Positions 8,676 through 16,933 are shown, numbered from the stretch's first letter. The stretch is 64,000 bases of DNA from Nocardioides sp. URHA0020 (GCF_000620705.1 NZ_KK211171.1:291035-355034); one strand, 5' to 3'. Notes: generated by a model not told the origin, from the sequence alone. Translations and numbers: made by a program.

Positions 8676-11483
8676 GTGTCGCTCGCTCAGCAGATCACCC
8701 GAGTGACCCGCACCGGGTTGGTGGCCGTCGGCCTGGTCGCGGCAGTGAATCTCGGACTGCTCACCTACATCGCATTCGTGCTCGATGTCCAGGCCGGGCA
8801 CGCCAACAGCGCAGCACGGTCGGTACGTCTTGCTCACCTCGCGATGGTCGACCAGGAGACTGGCCTGCGTGCTTACCTGCTGACCGGAGACGACGACTTC
8901 CTCGAGCCCTACGAGGCCGGAGTCCTGAAGCTGGGCGCAAGTCTGAAGGCCACCGCGAACGAAGTGGGTGCCAACGAGCGGATCGAGGTCCTGCTCGAAG
9001 CCCAACAGGCCGCCGTCAAGACCTGGACGGACCAGTGGGCCCTCCCCGCCCGTCGCACCGGCCAGCACTTCGTTGTCAGTCGCAACGCGGCGGAGCGGGA
9101 CGAGTTCCTGCAGCAGGGCAAGACGCTGTTCGACGCCTACCGGGCAGCACACGAGGATCTTGAGCAGGCGGTGGACGAGCTGCGCGCGGATCGCGACCGC
9201 CGGCAGTGGAACGTGCTCGTCAGCGCCTTGGGGGTCGAGCTCGCACTCCTTGCGACGGGAATGCTGGTGATGCGCCGCCAGAGGCGCCGTCTGCGGGACG
9301 CGGTGGTAGACCCGGTCAAGGAGCTCCTGGGAACGATCCGACGCATCCGCGACGGCGACCTCGCTGCGCGATCGACGGTGACCGAGCCGTTGGAGCTCTC
9401 CGAGGTCGGCGCCGGCTTGGACGAGATGGCTGGTGCGCTGGAGACCGAGGAACGCCACACGAAGGAGCGCGAGACAGCGTTGCTCAACGCCCGCCGGGAC
9501 GCGGAAGCCGCGAACAAGGCGAAGTCGGCGTTCCTGGCCACGATGTCCCACGAGATCCGCACGCCCATGAACGCCGTCATCGGGATGACCGGCTTGCTGC
9601 TGGACACCTCCATGGACCAGGAGCAACGGGAGTACGCCGAGACCGTTCGCGCGTCCGGGGAGGCACTGCTCAGTCTCATCAACGACGTGCTCGACTACTC
9701 CAAGATCGAGGCGGGAGAGCTCGCCCTCGAGCGCCACCCGTTCAGCCTGCGCGACTGTGTCGAGGGCGCCGTGGATCTTCTGGCCGCCCAAGCCGCGACG
9801 AAGGGGCTCGATCTGATTGCGCAGATCGACCCGGACGTGCCTGCGGTGGTCGAAGGCGACGTGACCCGTGTGCGTCAGATCCTCGTCAACCTGCTCAGCA
9901 ACGCGGTCAAGTTCACCAGCCACGGCGAGGTCCATGTGCACCTCCGGGTCCTGTCCGAGGAAAGTGAGCCGACCGGACGACCACTGACCACGCTGGCGTT
10001 CTCCGTCCGCGACACCGGGATCGGGATCCCCTCCGAGCGACGCGATCGGCTCTTCCGGTCCTTCAGCCAGGTCGATGACAGCACCACCCGGATCTACGGG
10101 GGCACGGGGCTCGGGCTGGCCATCTGCAAGCACCTCAGCACTGCCATGGGCGGGCGCGTGGAGGTCGAGAGCGAACCCGGCCGCGGCTCCACCTTCACCG
10201 TCGTCGTCCCGCTGGCGCCCTGTCAGGCACCGGACGAGGCGCAGGTGGTCCCCGCCGAGCTCTCCGGCCGTTCCGCCCTGGTCGTGGACGACAACGACAC
10301 CAACCGACGGATCCTGCGGGGCCAGCTCGAGGCCTGGGGGATGCACGTCGTTGACTACGCCGACCCGATCGAGGCGCTGGCCGCCGTACGGGCGGGCGAG
10401 CACGAGTTCGATGTCGTCGTCCTCGACATGCACATGCCGGGCCTCGACGGCCTCGGGCTGACCCGGGGTCTACGCGCCGTCCATGGGCTCGCCGAGACCC
10501 CGATGGTGCTCCTGACCTCGCTGGGTGAGCGCCCCGAACAGGCCCAGGCGCTCGGACTGGTCCACCTCACGAAACCGGTGAAGGCCGCTGCGCTCCAGCA
10601 GACCGTCGCCCGGGCGCTGGGCGCGAGGACGGGAGGCGACCAACCTGTCAGCTCCCGGACGCCGATCGGTCCGCTGCGCATCCTCCTGGCCGAGGACAAC
10701 GTGGTGAACCAGCAGGTGGCCACGCTGATGCTGCGCAAGCTGGGGCAGCGTGCTGACGTCGTGGCGAACGGTCAGGAGGCGCTCAACACCATCCGCGTCA
10801 CGCCGTACGACGTGCTGCTCATGGACGTGCAGATGCCGGTCATGGACGGGCACGAGGCGACGCGACGCATCCGTGCCGAGCTGCCACCCGAGCGTCAACC
10901 ACGCATCATCGCCATGACCGCGAGCGCGCTCGTGGAGGATGTCGAGGCGAGTCTGGCCGCGGGCATGGACGGCCACCTGGCCAAGCCCGTGCGCCACGAA
11001 GACCTCGAGTCGGTGCTCCGGCGCGTCCGACCGATGCGTCCCCTGCACCCGTCCGAACCACAGGTCCGGGTCGATCGCAGCGAGCGAGTCTTGACCGAGG
11101 TCACTCCGCCGGTCTTCGACGCGAACGTGCTCGACACCTTGGTCGGATACCTCGGCCCCGACGGCGAGACCCTTCGCACGAAGCTGCTGTCGGCCTGGCG
11201 TCTTGAGAGTGCCTTTTTGGTCGACGGGCTGTCTGAGACCGTCGGCGCCGACGACATCGCCCAGGCTCAGGAGATCGCGCACTCCTTGAAGTCCGCCAGC
11301 GCAGCCGTAGGGGCCATGGCGCTCTCGCAGGCGTGCGCCGAGCTCGAGCTCGCTCCCGTCGACGAGGTCTCCGACGAGCAGCTGGCCCAGCACGTCAGCG
11401 CCATCAGCACAGCCCTGTCGAGCCTGAACCAGGCACTCGCTGCATCAACGGTGGGCGAGCAGTCGTTGTCACTCGCGCGGTAG
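8676..11483 (+). CDS. CHASE3 hybrid sensor histidine kinase with two receivers and HPt
   Basis: A complete phosphorelay in one chain. A transmembrane helix (about 10-32) is followed by an extracytoplasmic CHASE3 region (VRLAHLAMVDQETGLRAYLLTG), a second helix (about 175-195) and a HAMP linker. The HisKA H-box follows (SHEIRTPMN, His292), then a HATPase domain with GGTGLGLAICKHL, receiver 1 (LDMHMPGLDG, Asp584), receiver 2 (LMDVQMPVMDG, Asp717) and an HPt domain (AHSLKSASAAVGA, His869). I start it at GTG 8676 because AGGAGG at 8661-8666 sits 9 nt upstream and the membrane helix then begins at once. A longer frame from TTG 8556 or ATG 8565 adds about 40 unlikely residues. No dedicated partner regulator lies nearby. 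Confidence 0.92.
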   Translation: MSLAQQITRVTRTGLVAVGLVAAVNLGLLTYIAFVLDVQAGHANSAARSVRLAHLAMVDQETGLRAYLLTGDDDFLEPYEAGVLKLGASLKATANEVGANERIEVLLEAQQAAVKTWTDQWALPARRTGQHFVVSRNAAERDEFLQQGKTLFDAYRAAHEDLEQAVDELRADRDRRQWNVLVSALGVELALLATGMLVMRRQRRRLRDAVVDPVKELLGTIRRIRDGDLAARSTVTEPLELSEVGAGLDEMAGALETEERHTKERETALLNARRDAEAANKAKSAFLATMSHEIRTPMNAVIGMTGLLLDTSMDQEQREYAETVRASGEALLSLINDVLDYSKIEAGELALERHPFSLRDCVEGAVDLLAAQAATKGLDLIAQIDPDVPAVVEGDVTRVRQILVNLLSNAVKFTSHGEVHVHLRVLSEESEPTGRPLTTLAFSVRDTGIGIPSERRDRLFRSFSQVDDSTTRIYGGTGLGLAICKHLSTAMGGRVEVESEPGRGSTFTVVVPLAPCQAPDEAQVVPAELSGRSALVVDDNDTNRRILRGQLEAWGMHVVDYADPIEALAAVRAGEHEFDVVVLDMHMPGLDGLGLTRGLRAVHGLAETPMVLLTSLGERPEQAQALGLVHLTKPVKAAALQQTVARALGARTGGDQPVSSRTPIGPLRILLAEDNVVNQQVATLMLRKLGQRADVVANGQEALNTIRVTPYDVLLMDVQMPVMDGHEATRRIRAELPPERQPRIIAMTASALVEDVEASLAAGMDGHLAKPVRHEDLESVLRRVRPMRPLHPSEPQVRVDRSERVLTEVTPPVFDANVLDTLVGYLGPDGETLRTKLLSAWRLESAFLVDGLSETVGADDIAQAQEIAHSLKSASAAVGAMALSQACAELELAPVDEVSDEQLAQHVSAISTALSSLNQALAASTVGEQSLSLAR

Positions 11484-11649
11484 TCGACGGCGCTTGGGAC
11501 GCGAGACGGTGACGACCGGCGGTCGCTCTTGGGACTGCCGCACGGATAGGTGTCAACCCGTCACCTGATCGTGCAGCAGACCCTGGTCGGTGTCGGTGAG
11601 ACTGACACCCGACGGGCTGTACCCCTGCGCTCAGGCACCGACGCTGTAG

Positions 11650-11890
11650 GTGCTCGGTGTCGTCGCGCGTCACAGCGCCGTTCTCGACGCCGCCGTCCGA
11701 GACGGCGTGGAGCACGTCGTCTACACGAGCCTGACCGGTGCCGGGGACCACCTGGGCTTCGCGCTCGACCACCGCGTCACCGAACGGCTGGTCGAGGGCA
11801 GCGGCCCGGGTCGGACCGTCCTGCGCAACGGTCTGTACGCCGAGCTCGTCGGCGTCCTGCTCTTGTGGGCGCCCGACTCGGTGGAGTCCG
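11650..11890 (+). pseudogene. Remnant of an NmrA/QorB-like NAD(P)-binding protein
   Basis: The frame encodes DGVEHVVYTSLTGAGDHLGF, then HRVTERLVEGSG and TVLRNGLYAELVG. This is the middle part of NmrA-type short-chain reductases such as quinone oxidoreductase QorB. The N-terminal nucleotide-binding GxxGxxG part and the C-terminal third are absent in all frames nearby, and similarity fades after about 11890. The sequence between the histidine kinase and this piece (11484-11649) holds no recognisable gene. It is best read as a deletion remnant; a functional short protein is unlikely. Confidence 0.65.
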
Positions 11891-11899
11891 CCAGTGGGG

Positions 11900-12100
11900 T
11901 CATGGCTTCGGGCTCAGCCGAACTCGGCTCACCCAGGCGCGCCAGCAGCAGAACGCTAGACACGGCAGCAACACCAGGGCAACGCTCAGCACGGCCTGCA
12001 CTCCCGCGTAGGTGGCCACGAACCAGCACGTTGCGACAGCGAGAACCAGAAGCACGATCGTGAGGGTCAACGCGAGGCGGTATCGGGAGCGATCAGTCAT
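11900..12100 (-). CDS. Small two-helix membrane protein
   Basis: A 66-residue protein, MTDRSRYRLALTLTIVLLVL and onward, with two predicted membrane helices (about 9-31 and 34-52) and a basic C-terminus. The ATG at 12100 has the upstream sequence GAAGGAACCC, a good ribosome binding site. A longer in-frame extension to 12196 has none. No family recognised. The gene covers the end of the NmrA remnant on the opposite strand. Confidence 0.5.
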   Translation of the reverse strand: MTDRSRYRLALTLTIVLLVLAVATCWFVATYAGVQAVLSVALVLLPCLAFCCWRAWVSRVRLSPKP

Positions 12101-12197
12101 GGGTTCCTTCGGGGCTTCGGAGCGACCCACGTCGACAGCGGGGAGGCCGTTGCGCAGAGGATGGCCCACGCGAGTCGAACTGTCACGGCAAGACATT

Positions 12198-12455
12198 CAT
12201 GCAGGCGACACACACGGCCTGACGAATGTCGTGGACGTCTCGGACCAACTGCGACTGTCAGACCTGCTCGTCGTGGTCATCGAGCCGTTCGTACCTCAGG
12301 TCCAGGGCTTGACCTGGACCTGCCGAGCCAAGGTGCGTGACGAATGGGTCGACGTGGCCGCGACCGGCTCAGTCGACGGGCCGCGACGGCCGGCTCAATC
12401 ACTAGAACCAACCCCACCTACGGACGACTCGCGGCGCTATGACGCGACCCCATGA
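12198..12455 (+). pseudogene. 5'-truncated fragment of an unknown protein
   Basis: The frame reads HAGDTHGLTNVVDVSDQLRL, then LLVVVIEPFVPQVQG and TWTCRAKVRDEWVDVAATG. It has GC-rich third positions and a plausible alternation of hydrophobic residues, so it looks coding. No ATG, GTG or TTG with a ribosome binding site lies at its beginning, and the upstream part of the frame is low-complexity. It may be a gene remnant or a gene with an unrecognised start; the family is unknown. Confidence 0.35.
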
Positions 12456-12460
12456 GGCAC

Positions 12461-12736
12461 TCAGTTGCGCATCAGGCGCGCTCGCAGAATTGCCAGGGAG
12501 AGTGGCTCACCGTTCAGCAGCTTGCCGTGTACCTCCAGATCCTGATCGGGTTTGAGCAGCTTGGCGACCGAAGGGTACGAACGCGGAAAGCAGACGCACG
12601 GGAGGGATCCGGCGCTCCCTTCTAGTACAAACTCGACCCAGGGCAGACCAGCCGAGTTGATGCTCTTCGAGAGATTGGCAATCCGGCCGCGGGCGCATGT
12701 GTCGGGTTCGATCGGCGCACTGTTCGCATCGGGCAC
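12461..12736 (-). CDS. Isolated OB-fold (DnaE C-terminal/tRNA_anti-like) protein
   Basis: The 91 residues read as a single OB-fold. GRIANLSKSINSAGLPWVEF, then a CVCFPRSYPS segment and LEVHGKLLNGEPLSLAI, follow the strand pattern of the nucleic-acid-binding domain at the C-terminus of DNA polymerase III alpha (LEDxxGxIxVxxFPxxY). Here it stands alone, without polymerase domains. The GTG start at 12736 lacks a well-spaced ribosome binding site (GAAGG abuts it), so the true start could be internal. It may bind single-stranded nucleic acid, or be a leftover of a mobile element's polymerase. Confidence 0.45.
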   Translation of the reverse strand: MPDANSAPIEPDTCARGRIANLSKSINSAGLPWVEFVLEGSAGSLPCVCFPRSYPSVAKLLKPDQDLEVHGKLLNGEPLSLAILRARLMRN

Positions 12737-12903
12737 CCTTCAGTTCTAGCCAACTCCACCGACAAGAACCGAGAAAGGCAGTCCCTGTCCGCCGACTGGG
12801 GCCTCCGTCAGCCTGTTCCCGGGGCAGATCAAGACGGCTGCAGCGCTGCAGTTTTTTGGTCCCCACTCACTCGAGCCAGGTGCTGATCCTCGGTGGGTCG
12901 GGC

Positions 12904-13542
12904 ATGGTGTCCGCTATGTCCTTCAAGCTACCGCCGTCATTAGCAACGGACAGTGACGCTAGCGCGATTCGAGCGCTCCAGAAGTACTACTTCACGCCCA
13001 AGGAGGGGCCAGGCTTCTTCACGGGTTCCTTGTTCGATTCCTGGGACCCATCAGGCTGGCGAGCGCGAGACCGCAACCGCTTCACCGCAGACGACGTCGT
13101 AGCTGTCACTCTGCTATCGGTCTCGCTGCCAGGCGAAGCGGCGCACGACCTCCTCGTCGCGCGCACGGACGAGTTCCAGGAGTTGCTCATTGACCTAGGC
13201 GACGATCGAGACTTGGTTGACATCGACGACCTGCCCGAGGGATGGACGGGCTGGGATCTCATGCTGGCGTTACGTTCGCTGCCTGGCGTTGGTCCGACGA
13301 CCGCCAGCAAGCTCCTCGCGCGGAAGCGGCCGCGCTTGAGGCCGATTTGGGACTCGGTTGTTGCGCAAGCCACCGGAACAACAGAGCAACTTTGGATCCC
13401 ACTCTGGGAAGCATTGCGACGGGAAGACCGCGAACTGCACGCGAGGCTCCTGCGACTCCGCGACGAAGCCGGCCTCTCGGACAACGTGAGCGCCCTGCGA
13501 GTCTTCGACGTCATCGCGTGGATGGACGGCAAGGGGTACTAG
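12904..13542 (+). CDS. DUF6308-like protein with a helix-hairpin-helix-like motif
   Basis: A 212-residue protein. The conserved parts are NRFTADDVVAVTLLSVSLPG (about 60-80), then LRSLPGVGPTTASKLLARKR (about 123-142) and PIWDSVV. GVGPTTASKLLARKRPRL resembles a helix-hairpin-helix followed by the PIxDSVV signature that I associate with DUF6308. This family has no known function and is common in actinobacterial accessory regions. ATG 12904 or ATG 12916 could be the start; ribosome binding is weak at both. An in-frame extension upstream is not coding-like. Confidence 0.6.
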   Translation: MVSAMSFKLPPSLATDSDASAIRALQKYYFTPKEGPGFFTGSLFDSWDPSGWRARDRNRFTADDVVAVTLLSVSLPGEAAHDLLVARTDEFQELLIDLGDDRDLVDIDDLPEGWTGWDLMLALRSLPGVGPTTASKLLARKRPRLRPIWDSVVAQATGTTEQLWIPLWEALRREDRELHARLLRLRDEAGLSDNVSALRVFDVIAWMDGKGY

Positions 13543-13616
13543 GCACCTACGCGCTCCGTCAGACGCGGCGGAAAGCCGCACCTTCGAACCGAGCGGTACG
13601 CGGCATGAGCGGATGT

Positions 13617-14180
13617 TCAGGCAGCGGGCGGCCGTGCCACGTCGTACGGGTCCCAGTCCAACTTCCAGAACGCCTCGAGGCCGTGCTTGGAAATGAATTG
13701 GCGCTCGCTGGCATAGGTCGGGTACATCCCGACGATGTGAATCGGAAGTTCGTCGCCGACATCGACATGGGCGTCCGTCGCGTCGAGTGCGATGGGCGCG
13801 AACACGACAAAGCCGTCCATCTGCGATCCAGCCGCGATCGGCTCACCGAAGTTGATCGTGTTCCCGTAGCTGAATGGGCAGTCGTGGCGTAGTCGTTCGG
13901 CTAGGTGCGCGAGCGCTAAGACCCAGGCGGCGTCGCCCGACTTCACGCAGATGGAGAGTTCTGGCCTCCCGTGCCGCCACACGTCCTGATGCGCCAGCGA
14001 CAGGCCATAGGTCAAGCCAAAAAGCAGCCCGTCCTCGGGCATGTCCTGGTAGCCGATTGCCGTCACGCCGTGATGCCCGGCCCAAGTCGACTCCACCGGC
14101 CAGAACTGCGCCTCTTTACCCCCGCTGAGAACGTCCAGATGGCTCAGGTACCTCTCGACCCGAGAAGGGTTGTCGCTCAT
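13617..14180 (-). CDS. Suppressor-of-Fused (SUFU)-domain protein
   Basis: A 187-residue cytoplasmic protein. The pattern GKEAQFWPVESTW, GYQDMPEDGLLFGLTYGLS, RPELSICVKS, then FGEPI and FVVFAPIAL matches bacterial SUFU-fold proteins. In bacteria these are often immunity proteins of polymorphic toxin systems or orphan genes. No toxin gene is visible next to it. GC content is lower than in the core block, in line with an accessory origin. The ATG at 14180 has only a weak upstream purine stretch. Confidence 0.7.
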   Translation of the reverse strand: MSDNPSRVERYLSHLDVLSGGKEAQFWPVESTWAGHHGVTAIGYQDMPEDGLLFGLTYGLSLAHQDVWRHGRPELSICVKSGDAAWVLALAHLAERLRHDCPFSYGNTINFGEPIAAGSQMDGFVVFAPIALDATDAHVDVGDELPIHIVGMYPTYASERQFISKHGLEAFWKLDWDPYDVARPPAA

Positions 14181-14207
14181 GCCAACATTCTGCCTGGAAC
14201 CGGTGAC

Positions 14208-14251
14208 CGCTCATCGGCAATTCCGAGCTCGGACAGCGGCATGAGAGTGCG
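14208..14251. repeat. Direct repeat (split copy) flanking the gene at 14298
   Basis: CGCTCATCGGCA (14208-14219) and CGGCATGAGAGTGCG (14237-14251) are separated by 17 bp here. The same two words are fused without a gap at 14628-14649. A shorter GCGGCATGAG also occurs at 13600-13609. Confidence 0.6.
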
Positions 14252-14297
14252 ATCAGAAGAGCCTGCACGGGACTCGCGGGCCTGGCACCATTCGGGC

Positions 14298-14618
14298 ATG
14301 GCAGACGTAGTGGTCGATGCTGAGGTCGGCACGGACGGCGGCACCGTAGCGTGCGCCAAGATCGCCAACGGCGAGTGGGAAGTCAACGTCAGGGCAACGC
14401 CGTTTGAGTTCGCGGCGTTGAGGACAATCCGCGATGCCACCTGGACTTCTCGTCACTCAATCGCGGTGGGCACGTCCGCGGGAGCCGCCGTGTTCTGGTC
14501 GTGCGACGGACCCACTGCTTCGATTCTGATCGGCTCCGATGACGAGACCTGGGATGTCGCCGTAACGATCCCTGTCGAGGACGTCGATCGGGTCATCGAA
14601 CTCGTCGCAGACCTCTGA
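14298..14618 (+). CDS. Small hypothetical protein between direct repeats
   Basis: A 106-residue protein starting MADVVVDAEVGTDGGTVACA. It is acidic, has no membrane segment or signal, and has a beta-rich pattern (WEVNVRATPFEF, SIAVGTSAGAAVFWSCDG, WDVAVTIPVEDVDRVIELV). It resembles the size and style of immunity or antitoxin-like accessory proteins, but I recognise no family. It is bracketed by the direct repeats at 14208-14251 and 14628-14649. Confidence 0.55.
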   Translation: MADVVVDAEVGTDGGTVACAKIANGEWEVNVRATPFEFAALRTIRDATWTSRHSIAVGTSAGAAVFWSCDGPTASILIGSDDETWDVAVTIPVEDVDRVIELVADL

Positions 14619-14627
14619 CGCGAAGTC

Positions 14628-14649
14628 CGCTCATCGGCATGAGAGTGCG
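14628..14649. repeat. Direct repeat (fused copy) after the gene at 14298
   Basis: The 22-bp sequence joins CGCTCATCGGCA to CATGAGAGTGCG. Both parts recur, 17 bp apart, at 14208-14251. It starts 9 bp after the stop codon, so the gene may be a small unit bounded by repeats. Confidence 0.6.
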
Positions 14650-14761
14650 TTCCGATGTCACCGATAGGCGGCGGGTAGACGCACCTCGCCACTGGGTCAG
14701 CTCTGGTGAGCTCGCCGCAGAGTCAGCGTCGACGAAGGGGGTTGAGCACGCCGCCCGGTGG

Positions 14762-14926
14762 TCAGGCGCCGTTGCTGGCTTCGTGCCAGTCCCAATGGAT
14801 GCCAGCGTAGGGACCCTCGGGCAGGACGAGCGCCCCACAGACCCGACACGCGAGCTGTCCGTCGGACATCGTGTCGAAGATCTGCGGCACCGCTTGCTGC
14901 GGGTCCGGAGGCTCAGGCGAGTTCAT
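14762..14926 (-). CDS. 54-residue zinc-finger-like protein
   Basis: A very short gene. The translation begins MNSPEPPDPQQAVPQIFDTM and contains CRVCGALVLPEG followed by HWDWHEASNGA. The spacing C-x2-C ... H-x3-H suggests one zinc site. Similar short C2H2-like proteins occur in actinobacteria, but I cannot name a family. The ATG overlaps the TGA of a 34-codon upstream frame (14923-15027), so translation could be coupled, though that frame itself is doubtful. Confidence 0.5.
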   Translation of the reverse strand: MNSPEPPDPQQAVPQIFDTMSDGQLACRVCGALVLPEGPYAGIHWDWHEASNGA

Positions 14927-15174
14927 GCGCTCTGCCCCAGCGGCTCGATCTGACCGGAACAGCGGCCGCGAGCGGCGATCGAGCCATGCTGGTGCAGTTC
15001 AGGGTCGAACGGGTACGACGGGCTCATGTTAAGCAGGTACCCAGTCGAGGGCGTTTCACCTGAACCTCGGTGACCGAGGCGTGATGACGCGGCCTGGAGA
15101 CTCAGGACCGTGTCGACTGGGCACCGTTCCACAGCAGCTGATGGGCCGGGTGTCCGGCACCATCGGGGCCCTGA

Positions 15175-15571
15175 GGCTCTGCGTGCTGCCTGCCCGCTCG
15201 TGACGTCAGCGGGTGTGCACCCTCTCTCGTCTGCCTCGACTCCCTACTGCCTGGTGGTGAACCGGCCCCGGCGTGGAAGGAGTTCCGGTGCTCACAGGAG
15301 CAGCAGGACGGGCTGCATGCCCCTTGGTCATCCTGGTGGCCCCGCGACAAGAGTTGCGCGGTCGTTGGAGAGCACTGGGCTCTGTTCTCCGACGACGAGC
15401 CTCGGGCGCCGTTGAGGCTGCTGCTCGAGGAGCCCACCCGCTCCGCCGGACTGGCTTGCCCGTCGCTCAGGCTACGTCGCCTTCGGCCGCGAATATGCCG
15501 AGCAAGCGTCGATGGTGGATGCCCATGGCTTGGGAGGTACGCATCCGAGGCGCAACTGGCTTGCTTCCTAG
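15175..15571 (+). pseudogene. Frameshifted remnant of an unknown protein
   Basis: From 15175 one frame is open and coding-like (PAWKEFRCSQEQQDGLHAPW, then WPRDKSCAVVGEHWALFSDD and LLLEEPTRSAG), with GC-rich third positions. Between about 15440 and 15468 coding quality switches to the +1 frame (RRSGYVAFGREYAEQASMVD, then GLGGTHPRRNWLAS and a TAG at 15569). The first frame has no start codon, so the 5' end is also missing. The protein family is not recognised. One frameshift and an absent start make it a likely wreck. The surrounding DNA 14927-15174 and 15572-15697 shows no convincing gene. Confidence 0.55.
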
Positions 15572-15697
15572 AAGACGGGACCCTGGCAAAGCAACGTGCA
15601 GAGACCTGGGCCGTTGTCCGGCAACAATTCGCGACGAAGGCACGCTCGGTCGCTGGACACGTGTCGTCCTTGTCTCAGCGTGGTGCGGCGCAGCGCC

Positions 15698-16102
15698 CTA
15701 GGCTCGCGATGGCGCCGCTGTCCGCAACGCGAAGCCGATCAAGGCCATGACGATCCCGACGGCAGTAGCCATCAGGGCGACCCCGAAGGCGACCACCGAT
15801 GTGAACAACGACGCCTGCAGGAACGATGAGGTCATGGCGGTCTCACGGTTCGGGTCATCCTGCTCAAGTTCGGCGTAGGTCTTTCCGCCGGTGATCTTGA
15901 GAGTGTGATGGTCGATGATGTCCGCTTGGCAGTACGCCGAGATCGGACCGTTGACGTTGTCGCCGGCGGCACAGTTGGCATCGTCGGACACAGTGATCTT
16001 CTGGTCTGCCAGCGTGCTGGAGATGACCACCCAGGTGACGACTCCGGCGATCGCCATGATGCTCCCGACAACGATGGCCGTCAGCGATGCAATTCTGCGC
16101 AT
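15698..16102 (-). CDS. Small membrane protein of the family often mislabelled 'LigA'
   Basis: A 134-residue protein with two membrane helices (about 5-27 and 98-125) around an extracytoplasmic loop. The loop reads STLADQKITVSDDANC, then GPISAYCQADIIDHHTLKIT and GKTYAEL. Its two cysteines could form a disulfide. Proteins of this pattern are frequent in actinobacteria and are often annotated as 'aromatic ring-opening dioxygenase LigA'. Nothing here supports a dioxygenase. The start is ATG 16102 with GGAGCAGAAAC upstream; the longer frame to 16204 adds a non-conserved basic stretch. A GCCGACC/GGTCGGC hairpin lies in its leader (16119-16136). Confidence 0.75.
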   Translation of the reverse strand: MRRIASLTAIVVGSIMAIAGVVTWVVISSTLADQKITVSDDANCAAGDNVNGPISAYCQADIIDHHTLKITGGKTYAELEQDDPNRETAMTSSFLQASLFTSVVAFGVALMATAVGIVMALIGFALRTAAPSRA

Positions 16103-16155
16103 GTTTCTGCTCCGTCCTGCCGACCTCACGGTCGGCGTTCGTCTACATGTTGCTG

Positions 16156-16821
16156 TCACGCGCACAGCGATCCTGAGTTCGGACTGGGCGGTCCTTCTCC
16201 CCATGCGGGCTCAATGCGTCCACTAGCGTCCTCCGGATCACTGGCCAGCGCCAGCATCTGCCTTCGGCTACGGCACGCCGCTGCAACCCCAGCGGACGCG
16301 CCGAAGGACCGAACCCACAGTCGCTCGACCGTTGCGCTCAACGTCGGCCATGCGGGTGCGTCCGGGTTCGTGCGATTGGAAGATGGGTCTTCGTCGGCAC
16401 AAACGGCTGCTCGGGACCAGGTTCCTCGCCGCACCGGACCGGTTGCTGTGGGCCGGCCCGTGGGTTGGATCTCTTGGCGTCGCAGGCCGAGCTCTTTGCT
16501 GGAGGTCATCTCGAGGGCTTGGGTGAGTCCGATGTAGCGCTCGAGAGGGGTCGCGAGGCGTTCGTGACGGATCCGGGTGGCGATCCGGTCGAGGGGAACG
16601 CCGGGGCGAGGGCTGATGTCGCTCAGGTGCAGCGCGGCGGGTGGGGAGCGGCGCATCTCGACGGTCGAAGATGGTCGGGCTCGGCGTCGGGGCGTGGTGA
16701 CGAACAGGCGCCGCAGCCCGCGGGGGACCGCTCGGGTTGCACCGGCCGCTCCCCCACCCGCCCGCAGAGTCCTTCCCCACGCGTCGTGGTCCGAGGACCA
16801 GGCACCAACAGGCGCGGCCAC
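16156..16821 (-). pseudogene. Unidentified coding-like stretch, probably a remnant
   Basis: The gap between 16137 and 16884 has no clear gene. One minus-strand frame has a coding-like segment (PGVPLDRIATRIRHERLATP, then LERYIGLTQALEMTSSKELG and LRRQEIQ) with GC-rich third positions near 16480-16610. The rest of the frame is low-complexity Pro/Arg/Ala. No start with a ribosome binding site and no family could be found. Confidence 0.25.
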
Positions 16822-16884
16822 TGGCCTGGATGCTGGTGGGCGCTGGCCACGCAGTCGGTGGCCGGGGATCAGGGCTCACATGAC

Positions 16885-16919
16885 TTCAGGCCCGGAGGAC
16901 AACGTCCTCCGGGCCTGAA
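16885..16919. terminator. Perfect 16-bp hairpin, likely terminator
   Basis: TTCAGGCCCGGAGGAC and its exact complement are separated by AAC. It lies about 160 nt beyond the stop of the membrane protein gene (17081) on the minus strand. It is the only strong terminator near that gene's 3' side. Confidence 0.65.
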
Positions 16920-16922
16920 TCT

Positions 16923-16933
16923 TGTAGCGGGGG
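16923..16933. repeat. 11-bp copy of the tRNA-fMet 3' end (possible att scar)
   Basis: TGTAGCGGGGG is identical to 18839-18849, which is the 3' terminus of the tRNA-fMet gene plus two flanking bases. Each copy directly follows a strong hairpin. The repeat is short and GC-rich, so chance is possible. Confidence 0.3.

Noticed and set aside
7587..10433. A 948-codon minus-strand frame across the GH3 end and the histidine kinase
   Set aside because: It crosses two genes with clear catalytic motifs and a strong terminator on the other strand; composition is that of a shadow frame.
12012..12197. N-terminal extension of the fragment at 12198
   Set aside because: It is antisense to the small membrane protein gene and low in complexity; no start site supports it.
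14923..15027. A 34-codon frame overlapping the start of the zinc-finger-like gene
   Set aside because: The ATGA overlap is suggestive, but there is no ribosome binding site and the sequence has no recognisable feature.
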